Below, piece by piece: positions 44,758-56,102 of a DNA stretch of 64,000 nt. Each line of letters starts with the position of its first letter. Within the stretch, counting starts at the first letter, position 1. The position numbers and the translations under genes were made by a program. The notes beneath the pieces were generated by a model that saw nothing but the letters and a program-made list of their open reading frames with translations, searched no databases and was not told where the DNA came from. This DNA comes from Gordonia sp. X0973 (GTDB lineage: Bacteria > Actinomycetota > Actinomycetes > Mycobacteriales > Mycobacteriaceae): assembly GCF_013348785.1 (NCBI RefSeq), contig NZ_CP054691.1, forward strand, positions 682,001-746,000. The letters are read 5' to 3'.

Positions 44758-46017
44758 ATGGGCATGCCAGTATCGAAGGTGATGAATCCGCAGACCACCC
44801 GTGACGGCGAATCCCGGGCGCCTCGACTGGTACGGCGCAACGGCGGCAGCATCATTGCCGGCGTCTGCGGGGGTGTCGCCGATCATCTGGGGATAGACGT
44901 GCTGCGGGTGCGCGTCGTCTTCGTCGTCCTGGCCGCCCTCGGCGGCGCGGGCGCGGTTGCCTACGCCATTCTGTGGTACTTCTGCCCGCAGGGCGACGAC
45001 ACCGTACCGCCGCGGCGCGCCGAGCGCCGCCAGGCGTGGGGTCTGGTGGTGATCGGGGCGGCGGCACTGGTCGCGAATGCCATGCTCGCCGCGAATGCCC
45101 CGGCGCAGCAGACCCTCGCCGTCGTCTTCGTGCTGGTCGGAGTCGCGCTGGTGTGGCGCGAGGCCGACGTGATCGGGATCGGCGCGCGGCGGTCGGCCAG
45201 CACCTGGCTGCGGGTCGTCGCCGGTGCGGCCCTGGTCGTCGGCGGTCTCGTGGCGATGGTGGCGGCATCCGACTCGGTGTTCGGCGGCGTCAACTCCACG
45301 GTCCTGGCGGTGGTGGCGACGCTGGTCGGCGTCGTACTGCTCACCGTGCCGATGTGGATGCGCCTGCTGCGGGCGCTCGACGCCGAGCGCGCCGCGCGGA
45401 TCCGCACCGACGAGCGGGAGCGGATCGCCTCGCACCTGCACGATTCGGTCCTGCAAACCCTCGCGCTGATCCAAAAGCAATCGCACGACCCCGACGCCGT
45501 CGCCCGGCTGGCCCGTCGGCAGGAGCGCGACCTCCGGGCCTGGCTGTTCGGCGACCCGGCCGCGCGACGGGAGTCCTTCGCGGCGGCGGTGGCGGCACTG
45601 GCCGTCGAGGTCGAGGACGCCTACGGCATCGAGGTCGAGGCGGTGACCGTCGGCGACACCGCGCCGCGGGAGATGCGCGACGAGCAGTGGGCCCCGGCCG
45701 CCTCGGCGCTGCTCGGTGCGACTCGGGAGGCCCTGGTCAATGCGGCCAAGCACTCCGGCGCCGCGAAGGCGGACCTCTACGCCGAGGTGCTCGCCGACCG
45801 CGTCGAGGTATTCGTCCGCGACCGCGGAGCCGGATTCGACCCGGATCGGGTGGACGGGGACCGGCAGGGGCTGGCGTTGTCGATCCGGGCCCGGATGGAG
45901 CGGGCCGGCGGTACCGCCCAGATCACCTCGACCGTGGGACGCGGGACCAACGTATTCCTGTCGGTGCCGCGTTCACCCGCCGAAACGGCGCACGTCGACG
46001 TGTCGGAGGCGTCATGA
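44758..46017 (+). CDS. PspC-fused sensor histidine kinase
   Basis: 419 residues. PspC domain at about 25-80 (IIAGVCGGVADHLGIDVLRVR), several helices to about 205, then HisKA_3 dimerisation with the phospho-His in ERIASHLHDSVLQ (about residue 228), and a HATPase domain (REALVNAAKHSG, VRDRGAGFDPD). The kinase itself carries PspC, so both arms of this locus share the domain. It pairs with the next gene by an ATGA overlap. Start at 44758; ATG 44764 is possible. Confidence 0.9.
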   Translation: MGMPVSKVMNPQTTRDGESRAPRLVRRNGGSIIAGVCGGVADHLGIDVLRVRVVFVVLAALGGAGAVAYAILWYFCPQGDDTVPPRRAERRQAWGLVVIGAAALVANAMLAANAPAQQTLAVVFVLVGVALVWREADVIGIGARRSASTWLRVVAGAALVVGGLVAMVAASDSVFGGVNSTVLAVVATLVGVVLLTVPMWMRLLRALDAERAARIRTDERERIASHLHDSVLQTLALIQKQSHDPDAVARLARRQERDLRAWLFGDPAARRESFAAAVAALAVEVEDAYGIEVEAVTVGDTAPREMRDEQWAPAASALLGATREALVNAAKHSGAAKADLYAEVLADRVEVFVRDRGAGFDPDRVDGDRQGLALSIRARMERAGGTAQITSTVGRGTNVFLSVPRSPAETAHVDVSEAS

Positions 46018-46670
46018 CCTACCGGGTGTTCCTCGTCGACGACCACGCGGTGTTCCGCTCCGGCGTGCGCGCCGAGTTGGCCTCCGAGGACGGCATCGAG
46101 GTGATCGGCGAGGCCGGTGCCGTGCGCCCGGCGATCGTCGAGATCGAGCGTTCACGGCCGGATGTCGTGCTGCTCGACGTACACCTGCCCGACGGCGGCG
46201 GCGTCGCGGTGCTGCGCGGCGTGATCGCCGAACTCGGCTCCGACGCGCCGGTGTTCCTCGCGCTGTCGGTATCCGATGCCGCTGCCGATGTCATCGCCAC
46301 GATCCGGGCGGGGGCGCGCGGATATGTCACGAAGACCATCAGCGGCGCGGAGCTGGCCGACGCGGTGCGCCGCGTGGCCCAGGGCGATGCCGTGTTCAGC
46401 CCTCGACTGGCCGGTTTCGTGCTCGACTCGTTCACCGGCCGATCACCCGTCCCGGAGCCGGTGCTCGACCCCGAACTGGACTCGCTGACCCGTCGCGAGA
46501 TGGAGGTGCTGCGCCTGCTGGCCCGCGGCTACACCTACCGCGAGATCGGCGAGGAACTCTTCATCTCGACCAAGACCGTCGAGACGCACACGTCGAACGT
46601 CTTGCGCAAGACCCAGCAGTCCAACCGCAACGCGCTGACCCGATGGGCCGTCGACCGTCGGATCGAGTGA
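46014..46670 (+). CDS. NarL/LuxR-type response regulator
   Basis: 218 residues. Receiver domain with acidic pocket VDDH and phospho-Asp in VVLLDVHLPD (near residue 52), Lys in YVTKTIS, then a LuxR helix-turn-helix (LTRREMEVLRLLARGYTYREIG, KTVETHTSNV). It is the partner of the PspC kinase upstream. It probably controls the divergent LiaF-like operon and itself. TGATG-type coupling (ATGA) to the kinase gene. Confidence 0.92.
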   Translation: MTYRVFLVDDHAVFRSGVRAELASEDGIEVIGEAGAVRPAIVEIERSRPDVVLLDVHLPDGGGVAVLRGVIAELGSDAPVFLALSVSDAAADVIATIRAGARGYVTKTISGAELADAVRRVAQGDAVFSPRLAGFVLDSFTGRSPVPEPVLDPELDSLTRREMEVLRLLARGYTYREIGEELFISTKTVETHTSNVLRKTQQSNRNALTRWAVDRRIE

Positions 46671-46771
46671 GCCGTCCGTTACCGCTGATCGTCGGCGGAA
46701 TCAGTTGTCGGAACCGTCCCACCAATCGGCACGGTGGGCGCTAGCGTCGGAGATGACTGCAGGGGGGATCC

Positions 46772-48196
46772 ATGAGCACTCGACGGCTTGTCATCGGAAT
46801 CATCGCAATGGCGCTGGGGGGATCTTTGCTCAGCGCTCCGGCAGAAGCGGCTCCCCCGGGTCGGCCGATGCCCAACGAGCCCTTCACCATGGGGCCCATT
46901 CCCAAAGCGATACCCGACACGATCAACGCGATCGTGCCGCCGCCGCCGTTTCCGCACCTGCGCTCCATACCGCAACGGGCGCAAACCCCGGGATTCAGCC
47001 GCCGCATGCAGGAATTGCGCGAGGCGGTCCTGCCGGACCCGACCGGCGATCCGTTCTTCGACCGATGGTCACCGGACCTACCGAAACGTCAGCCGGGCGA
47101 CTTGCTCGCGCACCGCGACGTCACGTGGCCGGCCGGACTACTCGTCACCGCACCGATTTCGCGTGCGACCCAGGTGAAGTTCGCGACCCGCGACGCCGTG
47201 GGTCGACCGTCGTTCGGGACGGCGACGATCCTGGTGCCGCGCGCGCCCTGGCGCGGACCCGGGCATCGCCCGATACTGGTGAACAATCTGCCGATCGATT
47301 CGCTCGGGGCGGCGTGTACGCCGGGGATGACGCTGGCGCACGGCGTGAGCATTGCGACCGGCTTCACCGACTTCATGCCGCCGACCACCCAACTCGCGTT
47401 GGCCCGTGGCTACAGCGTCGTCGTCCCCGACCACCAGGGACCGCGGCAGTCCTATGCCGAGCCGGTCGTGGCCGGACACATCGTGCTCGACTCGCTGCGA
47501 GCGGCGTCGCACCTGGACCGGAAGGCTTTCGGCGCGAGCCGGATCGCCATGACGGGATACTCCGGAGGCGCGATCGCGACCAACGGTGCGGCGAAACTAC
47601 TCGGCTCCTACGCCCCGGAATTGGTGCCGCGGATGGTGGGGGCAGCGCTCGGTGGGGTACCCGCGGATTTCCAGATCCTCGTCGGGTCGATGAACGCGAA
47701 TCTGGCGACCGGCATGTTCCACGCGGCGACCTTCGGCATCGCTCGCGAACGGCCCGAGATCCTGACCATGGCCAACCACGCCGCGCAGTGGTTTGCGACC
47801 TCGCCGCTGAAGAACGTGTGCGTGATTCCCGAGGGCTACGCCGGGCAGACGTTCATGCCGATGCAGGTGTTCTCCAACGATCCGGACCCGTTTCACTCGC
47901 CCATCGCCTACAAGATCTATCGCATCACGAAGATGGCAGATAAGCGCTCTGACGTGCCGCTGTACATCTACAACGGGAGTCAGGAGTTCTGGATCCCGGC
48001 GACCGGGGCCCGCAACCTGTACCGCAGCCAATGTCGCCTCGGCGCGACCGCGGCCTACCGAGAGGTCTTCGGCGAGCACGTGATCGCCGCTCTCGCCGGC
48101 TATCCAGAAGCGTTGGGATGGCTCGACGCCCGACTTCGCGGTGTGCCCGCCCCCAACGAGTGTCCGCGCGACCTCAGGCCGCGCGGGACCCGCTGA
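46772..48196 (+). CDS. Secretory lipase (LIP family)
   Basis: 474 residues with a signal peptide to about residue 26 (APAEA). The Pro-rich first 50 mature residues precede an alpha/beta hydrolase with nucleophile motif TGYSGGAIAT (Ser near 270), an acid at VPLYIYNGSQEF (Asp/Glu region) and catalytic His in FGEHVIAAL. It resembles the fungal/bacterial LIP secretory lipases and mycobacterial Rv-type esterases. GGGGGGATCC gives a strong ribosome binding site. Secreted triacylglycerol or ester hydrolysis is likely. Confidence 0.85.
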   Translation: MSTRRLVIGIIAMALGGSLLSAPAEAAPPGRPMPNEPFTMGPIPKAIPDTINAIVPPPPFPHLRSIPQRAQTPGFSRRMQELREAVLPDPTGDPFFDRWSPDLPKRQPGDLLAHRDVTWPAGLLVTAPISRATQVKFATRDAVGRPSFGTATILVPRAPWRGPGHRPILVNNLPIDSLGAACTPGMTLAHGVSIATGFTDFMPPTTQLALARGYSVVVPDHQGPRQSYAEPVVAGHIVLDSLRAASHLDRKAFGASRIAMTGYSGGAIATNGAAKLLGSYAPELVPRMVGAALGGVPADFQILVGSMNANLATGMFHAATFGIARERPEILTMANHAAQWFATSPLKNVCVIPEGYAGQTFMPMQVFSNDPDPFHSPIAYKIYRITKMADKRSDVPLYIYNGSQEFWIPATGARNLYRSQCRLGATAAYREVFGEHVIAALAGYPEALGWLDARLRGVPAPNECPRDLRPRGTR

Positions 48197-48207
48197 TCGG
48201 CCGACGG

Positions 48208-48819
48208 TCAGGCGGTGGCGACGATGAGGATCATCAGGAGCAGGAACAGGACGATCGGGACGAGGATCATGCCGAGCGTGATGCCGACCCCGTTGTAGGA
48301 CTGCGGCGCCGGGCCGATCGAGCCCTCGCTGAAGGCCCAGACCGGTGCGCGGTACTCCACCGGCACCACCTGCTGCTGCCCCACGTTGACCACCGTCGTC
48401 GCGGGCCCCACCTTGGGCGGCAGGAAATAGGGCACGTGGACGTGTACCTGGTGTTGTCCGGGCGGCAGCGGGATTTCGTTGATGCCCCACTGGGCGTTCA
48501 CCGGGTAGCCGTCGACCTCGATCTTCGGCTTGATGAAGTAGAAGAACCAGTTGATCGGGATGAACTTGGTGTCGATCTGGACGCCCTGCTGGATGGCGCT
48601 GTGGACCGGCTGGCCGTATGCCGGTTGGGGGTGGCCCGGCTGTGCGTAGGCGGGTTGGGCGTACCCCGGCTGGGCGTACCCCTGCTGGGGGTATCCGGGC
48701 TGGGCGTAGCCCGGTGCCTGCTGGGCGGGGCCGTATCCGGGCTGGGCGGGCGGATAGGCGGCGGGTGCACCCGGCGGGGTGAACGGCTGGCCGGGCTGCG
48801 GGGGCTGGGGTGCGCTCAT
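48208..48819 (-). CDS. Gly/Tyr/Pro-rich tail-anchored membrane protein
   Basis: 203 residues from ATG 48819 (MSAPQPPQPGQ). The first 75 residues are imperfect repeats of the PGYAQPGYPQQ type. A conserved beta-sandwich-like region follows (INWFFYFIKPKIEVDGYPV, PPGQHQVHVHVPYF), and the last 22 residues are a membrane helix (GMILVPIVLFLLLMILIVATA). The topology, with a cytoplasmic disordered head and a C-terminal anchor, suggests a membrane-associated scaffold. It is downstream of sepH in the same direction; a link to division is speculation. Confidence 0.65.
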   Translation of the reverse strand: MSAPQPPQPGQPFTPPGAPAAYPPAQPGYGPAQQAPGYAQPGYPQQGYAQPGYAQPAYAQPGHPQPAYGQPVHSAIQQGVQIDTKFIPINWFFYFIKPKIEVDGYPVNAQWGINEIPLPPGQHQVHVHVPYFLPPKVGPATTVVNVGQQQVVPVEYRAPVWAFSEGSIGPAPQSYNGVGITLGMILVPIVLFLLLMILIVATA

Positions 48820-48873
48820 GGATGCCAAGCATTCCATGCAATCGGCCGTCGTCGGCCATCGGGGGGACGCCGG

Positions 48874-49731
48874 CTACTGGTTGGGGGTGCTGCGAACGCC
48901 GAGGAGGACTTCCTCCCAGCCCGGCACCTCGGGCTTGCGCTGCTTGGCGCGGCTGCGCTTCGGCGGCTCCGGCTCGGCCTCGGCTTCGACCTCCGGCGCC
49001 GGAACGGGGGTGGGCGGCTCGGGAGCCGGCTTGCGCGGTCGGCGGCGCACGGGTGCCGGTTCGGTGGTGCGCTGCGCCGCGACGACCGTGGCGGCGTCGA
49101 CGGTGACCGCCTCCACCGGATCGGCGACCGGTTGCAGCGGATGGCGGGCACCGGATTCGGGATGCACGAGGTCGTCGGCGCCGTTGTCCAGCGGCTCGGC
49201 GGTGCCGCCCTGCGAACCGGGGGAGAAGCGCCAGTGGGCGTGGTTCTCCGTGTGCCCGACGGTCCACGTGAGCTGTCCGACCCAGTTCCCGTCGTCGGCC
49301 TTCCACGCGTCCCAGTCGGCGACGTCGGGATTGATCCCGCGTGCCCGGAGCGCCGCGGTGACGACCTCGTCGAGGGTGGCCAGCGCGGGACCGTCCTCGC
49401 GCATCGGGTGGGCGGCGCGGATCAGTTCCGCGGCCCGGGCCCGTTCCAGGAGGACGGGGTGGGCGAAGCGCTGTACGCGGTCGACGGTGGTGCCGGCGGC
49501 CGACGCGACCTCTTCGACGGTGGCCCCGGACCGGATGCGCGACTGGATCTCGCGCGGGCGCAGGGCGGATTCCATCTCGATCTGGATCTGCCCGAGGCGG
49601 GTGACATCGCCGCGCGCGGCGGCGCGCAGACGGTCGTCGGCGGGGATGCGGAACTTCTCGCCGGTCTCGTCGTCGATACAGATCACAAAGCTGGCATCAG
49701 CGTCGACGCTGGTGACGCGCAGCTTCCGCAT
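48874..49731 (-). CDS. sepH: SepH, FtsZ-regulating cell division protein
   Basis: 285 residues. The N-terminal DUF3071 domain (1-170) has KLRVTSVDADASFVICIDDETGEKFRIP and an internal helix-turn-helix (SGATVEEVASAAGT). A disordered Pro/Glu-rich region follows, and the C-terminal VPGWEEVLLGV is the conserved end of SepH proteins. SepH stimulates FtsZ assembly in Streptomyces and mycobacteria. It corresponds to Rv0883c, next to serC as in M. tuberculosis. Confidence 0.92.
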   Translation of the reverse strand: MRKLRVTSVDADASFVICIDDETGEKFRIPADDRLRAAARGDVTRLGQIQIEMESALRPREIQSRIRSGATVEEVASAAGTTVDRVQRFAHPVLLERARAAELIRAAHPMREDGPALATLDEVVTAALRARGINPDVADWDAWKADDGNWVGQLTWTVGHTENHAHWRFSPGSQGGTAEPLDNGADDLVHPESGARHPLQPVADPVEAVTVDAATVVAAQRTTEPAPVRRRPRKPAPEPPTPVPAPEVEAEAEPEPPKRSRAKQRKPEVPGWEEVLLGVRSTPNQ

Positions 49732-49814
49732 CTGCTCCTCCTCGACGACGGCGTGTGGACCAGACTAATGCAAACCGCGCTTGCCCGAGGGGGGACACGC
49801 AGGCCGACCGCAGG

Positions 49815-51707
<1,893 letters not shown>

Positions 51708-51708
<1 letters not shown>

Positions 51709-52640
51709 TGGGCAATGTGATCGAGGTCGAGGGCCTCGTCAAGAAATTCGGCAAGTTCGCGGCGCTCGACGGGCTCGACCTGACCGTCGCGCAGGGCGAG
51801 GTCGCCGGATTCCTCGGGCCGAACGGCGCGGGTAAATCGACGACGATCCGGGTGCTGCTCGGCCTGTACCGCCGCAGCGGCGGGACGGCCCGCGTCTTCG
51901 GGGCGGACCCGTACACCGACGCCGTCGCCATCCATTCCCGTCTGGCCTACGTCCCCGGCGACGTCAGCCTGTGGCCGCAGCTGACCGGCGGGCAGTGCAT
52001 CGACGTGCTGCTGCGGATGCGCGGCGTCGACCCGGACGGCAGCGCGAAGAGCGAGCTGATCGAGCGCTTCGAGCTCGACCCCACCAAGCGCAGCGGCACC
52101 TACTCCAAGGGGAACCGCCAGAAGGTCGCGCTGATCGCGGCGCTGGCCGCCCCGGCCGAACTGTTGATCTTCGACGAGCCCACCTCGGGACTGGACCCGC
52201 TGATGGCGCGACGCTTCGAGGACTGCACGCGCGAGGCGGCGGAGCGCGGGTCGGCCGTCCTCATGTCCAGCCACATCCTCGGCGAGGTCGAGGCGCTGTG
52301 CGAGTCGGTCACGATCATCCGCGCGGGCAAGACGGTGCAGGCCGGCACCCTCGACGAGCTCCGGCACCTGCGGCGCTCGCGCGTGCGGGCCACGGTCTCC
52401 GGTGCCGACGCGGCCGGTGTGCTGCGGGGGATCGACGGGGTGCACGACTTCGACGAGGAGACCTCGGCCGAGGGCACCGACGTCTCCTTCACCGTCTCCG
52501 AGGCCGACCTCGAAGCGGTGACCCGGGCCTTGGGCTCGCTCTCGGTCAGCCGTCTGCTCGTCGAACCGCCCAGCCTGGAGGAACTGTTCCTCCACGTCTA
52601 CGACGGCGGAGCGGCCGCGGTGGCGGGGGGCGCGAAGTGA
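51708..52640 (+). CDS. ABC exporter ATP-binding protein
   Basis: 310 residues. Walker A GPNGAGKSTT (about residue 42), Q-loop region, signature YSKGNRQKVALIAAL, Walker B LLIFDEPTSGLDP and H-loop MSSHILGEVE. The C-terminal 80 residues are typical of the multidrug-export type. Pairs with the permease in the next gene through a GTGA overlap. Confidence 0.95.
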
Positions 52641-54283
52641 CGGCAATCGCAGAAGTCCCAACGGCGGCGTCGGCCCGGCGCTCACCGAGCGAGTTGTTCG
52701 CCTCCACCGGGTTGCTCACCCGGCTGGATCTGCGTCGGGAACGGATCATCGCCCCGGTCACCGCGGTGCTGCTCGTGCTGACGAACTTCGCGACCATCTC
52801 GTCGATCGTCAAGCTCTACGGCACCCAGCAGGAGCGGGCCACCCTCGCCGCCGGGGCCGCGACGAACTCGGCGTTCAAACTGCTACTCGGCCCGTTGGAG
52901 CACCTGCAGTCCAACGCGGCGATCGCCTCCTGGCGCGCCGGCCTGTTCATGATCGCCGCGGCGGCGGCCTGCGCCGCCCTCATGGTGACGCGGCTGACCC
53001 GCAAGGAGGAGGAACTCGGTCGGTTGGAACTGGTGCGTGCCGGGCGTACCGGTCGTCTGGCCCCGATGGTGGCGGCCCTGGTCGTGTCCATCGGTTTCGC
53101 GGTGGTCGTCGGGGCCGGCATGGCCGCGGCAATGTCCTCGGCGGGCGCCACACCCGGGCAGGCCGCGCTGGTCGGCGGGCAGTACACCGGCACCGCGTTG
53201 GCGGCGATCGGGTTGGCGGCACTCACCGCGCAGGTCGCGACCACTGCCCGGCTGGCGAACATGATGGCGGTGTCGACGGTGATCGGCGGCTACGTGCTGC
53301 GCGGGGTCGGCGACGCCACCGGTGCGACGTGGCTGCGGTGGACCAACCCGGTCGGCTGGGCGCAGCAGATGGACCCGTTCGGCGCGGGCCGCTGGTGGCC
53401 GATGCTGCTGAGCGTCGCGGTATTCGTCCTCGCGGTCGCCGCCGGTGCCTGGGTGAGCGGGCATCGTGATCTCGACGCGGGCCTCGTCGCGCCGCGGCCG
53501 GGACCGGCGTCCTCGTCGATCGCCTCGCTCGAGCACCTCACCGTGCGGCTCAACCGCGGCGGATTCCTCGGCTGGCTGATCGGCATCGGCATCGGGTCGC
53601 TGACCATCGGCGTGCTCGTCACCGCTGCCGAGTCGCTGGCCTCGGGGAACTCGGGGATGCTCGACTACCTGCACCGCGTCGGCGGGCCGGGAGCCCTCAC
53701 CAAGGTCTTCCTCGCCGTGATCATGACCTACCTCGGGTTCACCGCCGCGGCCTGGGCCGTGACCGCGGTGATCCGGGTGCGCGCCGACGAATCCGCCGGG
53801 CGTACCGAGGTGCTGCTGGCCACGCCGGCCTCCCGGTCGCGCTACCTGCTCAACCAGCTGGCGTTGGTCATCGGCGGGATCGTCATCCTGCTGGTGGTCG
53901 CCGGGCTGGTCGTCGGCCTCGGCGCCGGCGGGGTCACCGGTGACTGGTCGACGATGCTGTGGGATGCGCTGCGCAGCGCGTTGGTGCAGATCCCGGCCGC
54001 GCTGATCATCGGCGTCGGCCTCGTCACGATCTACGCCGTGGCGCCGCGCGTGGTCGCCGGGGCGGGGTGGGGGCTGATCACGGCGGCCTTCCTGCTCGGG
54101 CCGATGGGCGAACTGTTCGGACTGCCGCAGTGGATCCGCGACCTCTCCCCGTTCACCCACCTGCCGTTGGTGCCGTCCCAGCCGATGCGCTGGGCCCCGG
54201 TGCTGGTCCTCCTGCTGATCGCCGCCGTGCTCGCGGCGGTGGCCTGGTGGCGGTTCACCCGGCGCGACGTCGAGGGGGCCTGA
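52637..54283 (+). CDS. ABC exporter permease (Rv1217c/tetronasin-like)
   Basis: 548 residues from GTG 52637. Twelve or so helices arranged as two similar halves, with the conserved RLDLRRERI at the first helix entry and WLRWTNPVGWAQQMDPFG after helix 6. This fused double permease is the partner of the upstream ATPase and is typical of the tetronasin-type exporters. Substrate unknown. Confidence 0.9.
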   Translation: MTAIAEVPTAASARRSPSELFASTGLLTRLDLRRERIIAPVTAVLLVLTNFATISSIVKLYGTQQERATLAAGAATNSAFKLLLGPLEHLQSNAAIASWRAGLFMIAAAAACAALMVTRLTRKEEELGRLELVRAGRTGRLAPMVAALVVSIGFAVVVGAGMAAAMSSAGATPGQAALVGGQYTGTALAAIGLAALTAQVATTARLANMMAVSTVIGGYVLRGVGDATGATWLRWTNPVGWAQQMDPFGAGRWWPMLLSVAVFVLAVAAGAWVSGHRDLDAGLVAPRPGPASSSIASLEHLTVRLNRGGFLGWLIGIGIGSLTIGVLVTAAESLASGNSGMLDYLHRVGGPGALTKVFLAVIMTYLGFTAAAWAVTAVIRVRADESAGRTEVLLATPASRSRYLLNQLALVIGGIVILLVVAGLVVGLGAGGVTGDWSTMLWDALRSALVQIPAALIIGVGLVTIYAVAPRVVAGAGWGLITAAFLLGPMGELFGLPQWIRDLSPFTHLPLVPSQPMRWAPVLVLLLIAAVLAAVAWWRFTRRDVEGA

Positions 54284-54287
54284 GCGC

Positions 54288-55541
54288 TCAGTGCCTGCGG
54301 TTGCGCAGCGCCAGCAGGACACCGGCGAGGACGGCTGCCGTCGTCGACGCCAGGAGGATGGCGATCTTGGCGTGGTCGAGCGACGCCGGATCGGCGTCGA
54401 AGGTCAGCTCGGCGACCAGTAGTGACACCGTGAACCCGATCCCGGCGAGTACCGACACCCCGAAGACGTCGATCCAGCGGACGTCGGAGCCCAGTTTGGT
54501 CTTCGACAGGCGCAGGGTCAGCCAGGTCGTCCCGAAGATCCCGATCGGCTTGCCGAGCAGCAGTCCGGCCATGATGCCGACCGCGATCGGATCGGTCAGG
54601 GCGCCGGCCGGCGACCCACTGCCGCCGAGGCTGACGCCGGCCGAGAAGAAGGCGAATACCGGCACGGCGAAGCCGGCGGACAGCGGGCGGAAGCGGTGCT
54701 CGAACTGCGCGGCCAGACCGTCGTCGTCCGGGTGGTTGGCGGAGCCACGCAGGACCGGCACGGCGAAACCGAGCAGCACCCCGGCGATGGTCGAGTGGAT
54801 TCCGGAGGCGTGGACGAACCCCCAGGTGAGGACACCCAGCGGCAGCAGCACCAGCCACGCCGCCCGCTGGTTCTCGGCGAACCAGTCGGCGTATCTGTGG
54901 GCGGCGAAGGCGAACGCGGCCAGCGGGATCAGCGCGAACAGGAGTGGGGGCAGGTCGAGTTTGTCGGTGTAGACGACGGCGATGATGACGATGGCGATGA
55001 GGTCGTCGACGACCGCCAGGGTCAGCAGGAACAGTCGCAGCGACGACGGGAGCCGCGAGCCGACGACGGCCAGCACCGCGACGGCGAAGGCGATGTCGGT
55101 GGCGGTCGGAATCGCCCAGCCGTGCGCGCCGGGGCCGCCGCGGTTGATCGCGAAGTAGATGAGCGCGGGCACGATGACGCCGCCGATCGCCGCGATCACC
55201 GGGACCAGCGCCGTGCGCGGGGAACGCAGCTCGCCGTCGACGATCTCGCGTTTGAGCTCCAGCCCGACGAGGAAGAAGAAGATGGCGAGCAGCCCGTCGG
55301 CGGCCCAATGCTCCATCGACAGGTCCAGGTGCCAGGGTGCGTATCCGACGACGGTGCCGCGGATCTTCTCGTAGGCGTCGGCCAGCGGGCTATTCGCGAC
55401 GATCAGGGCGACGACGGCGGCGCCGACCAGCAGGAATCCGCCCACCGTCTCCTTGCGGAGGATTTCGGCGATGCGCAGGGTCTCCCTCGTCGACGAGGAG
55501 GGGGGAAAGGATTGCGGCTCGGGGCCGTCGGCGGTGCTCAT
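54288..55541 (-). CDS. nhaA: Na+/H+ antiporter NhaA
   Basis: 417 residues from ATG 55541. Twelve helices. The Na+ site [14 protein letters not shown] holds the Asp pair, and [21 protein letters not shown] and [13 protein letters not shown] [17 protein letters not shown] are family marks. It exports Na+ in exchange for protons, for alkaline or salt stress. Four bases separate it from the convergent permease stop. Confidence 0.95.
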   Translation of the reverse strand: MSTADGPEPQSFPPSSSTRETLRIAEILRKETVGGFLLVGAAVVALIVANSPLADAYEKIRGTVVGYAPWHLDLSMEHWAADGLLAIFFFLVGLELKREIVDGELRSPRTALVPVIAAIGGVIVPALIYFAINRGGPGAHGWAIPTATDIAFAVAVLAVVGSRLPSSLRLFLLTLAVVDDLIAIVIIAVVYTDKLDLPPLLFALIPLAAFAFAAHRYADWFAENQRAAWLVLLPLGVLTWGFVHASGIHSTIAGVLLGFAVPVLRGSANHPDDDGLAAQFEHRFRPLSAGFAVPVFAFFSAGVSLGGSGSPAGALTDPIAVGIMAGLLLGKPIGIFGTTWLTLRLSKTKLGSDVRWIDVFGVSVLAGIGFTVSLLVAELTFDADPASLDHAKIAILLASTTAAVLAGVLLALRNRRH

Positions 55542-55637
55542 CGGAGGATTCCTCGGGGTCGGCGAATGGACGCCGACCAGACTTCCCGGCACACCGGGTC
55601 CAACCCTATCGTGCGGAGTCTTCGTCGGCCGGCCATG

Positions 55638-56099
55638 TCAGATCGCTATCTCGGTGACCAACTCTTCGCGGGCCACGAGGGTCAGGGTGACGCCATCGCT
55701 CAGATGGAAGACCAAGCGGTCCCCGGCAAGCGGGTCCTGTAACGCGTCGACCGAATCGATGCGCGTGCCCATGACCGCGGCGAGTGGATCGTCGTCGCCA
55801 ACGGGAAAGTCCGACCACTTCCCGTGGTCGGCGACCCACTGCGCGTTCTCGGCTGACAGCGGCGCGGTGAACGGATCGGTCCACGGGCCGGGGTAGACCC
55901 ACATCGTCGTCCAGTCGCTATCAGTGTCCATCCAGACGACGGCTCCGTCGGACAACGTGAACTCGATCGGTCCCCGGGTCTCGTCGACGTGGTCGCGGTA
56001 GACGAAGAAGACGCGGCGGAGGCCGACGATCCGCCGGCCGTCGAACAGCTCCGAGGCATGATCGACGCCGAGGCGGCGAACAGCACCCGAGCCGGGCAC
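55638..56099 (-). CDS. Conserved hypothetical protein
   Basis: 153 residues from GTG 56099. No recognised domain; acidic, beta-rich (VYRDHVDETRGPIEFTLSDGAVV, WTTMWVYPGPWTDPF). Its start is three bases after the citrate synthase stop, so it rides on the citA transcript. Function unknown. Confidence 0.6.
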   Translation of the reverse strand: MPGSGAVRRLGVDHASELFDGRRIVGLRRVFFVYRDHVDETRGPIEFTLSDGAVVWMDTDSDWTTMWVYPGPWTDPFTAPLSAENAQWVADHGKWSDFPVGDDDPLAAVMGTRIDSVDALQDPLAGDRLVFHLSDGVTLTLVAREELVTEIAI

Positions 56100-56102
56100 T
56101 CG

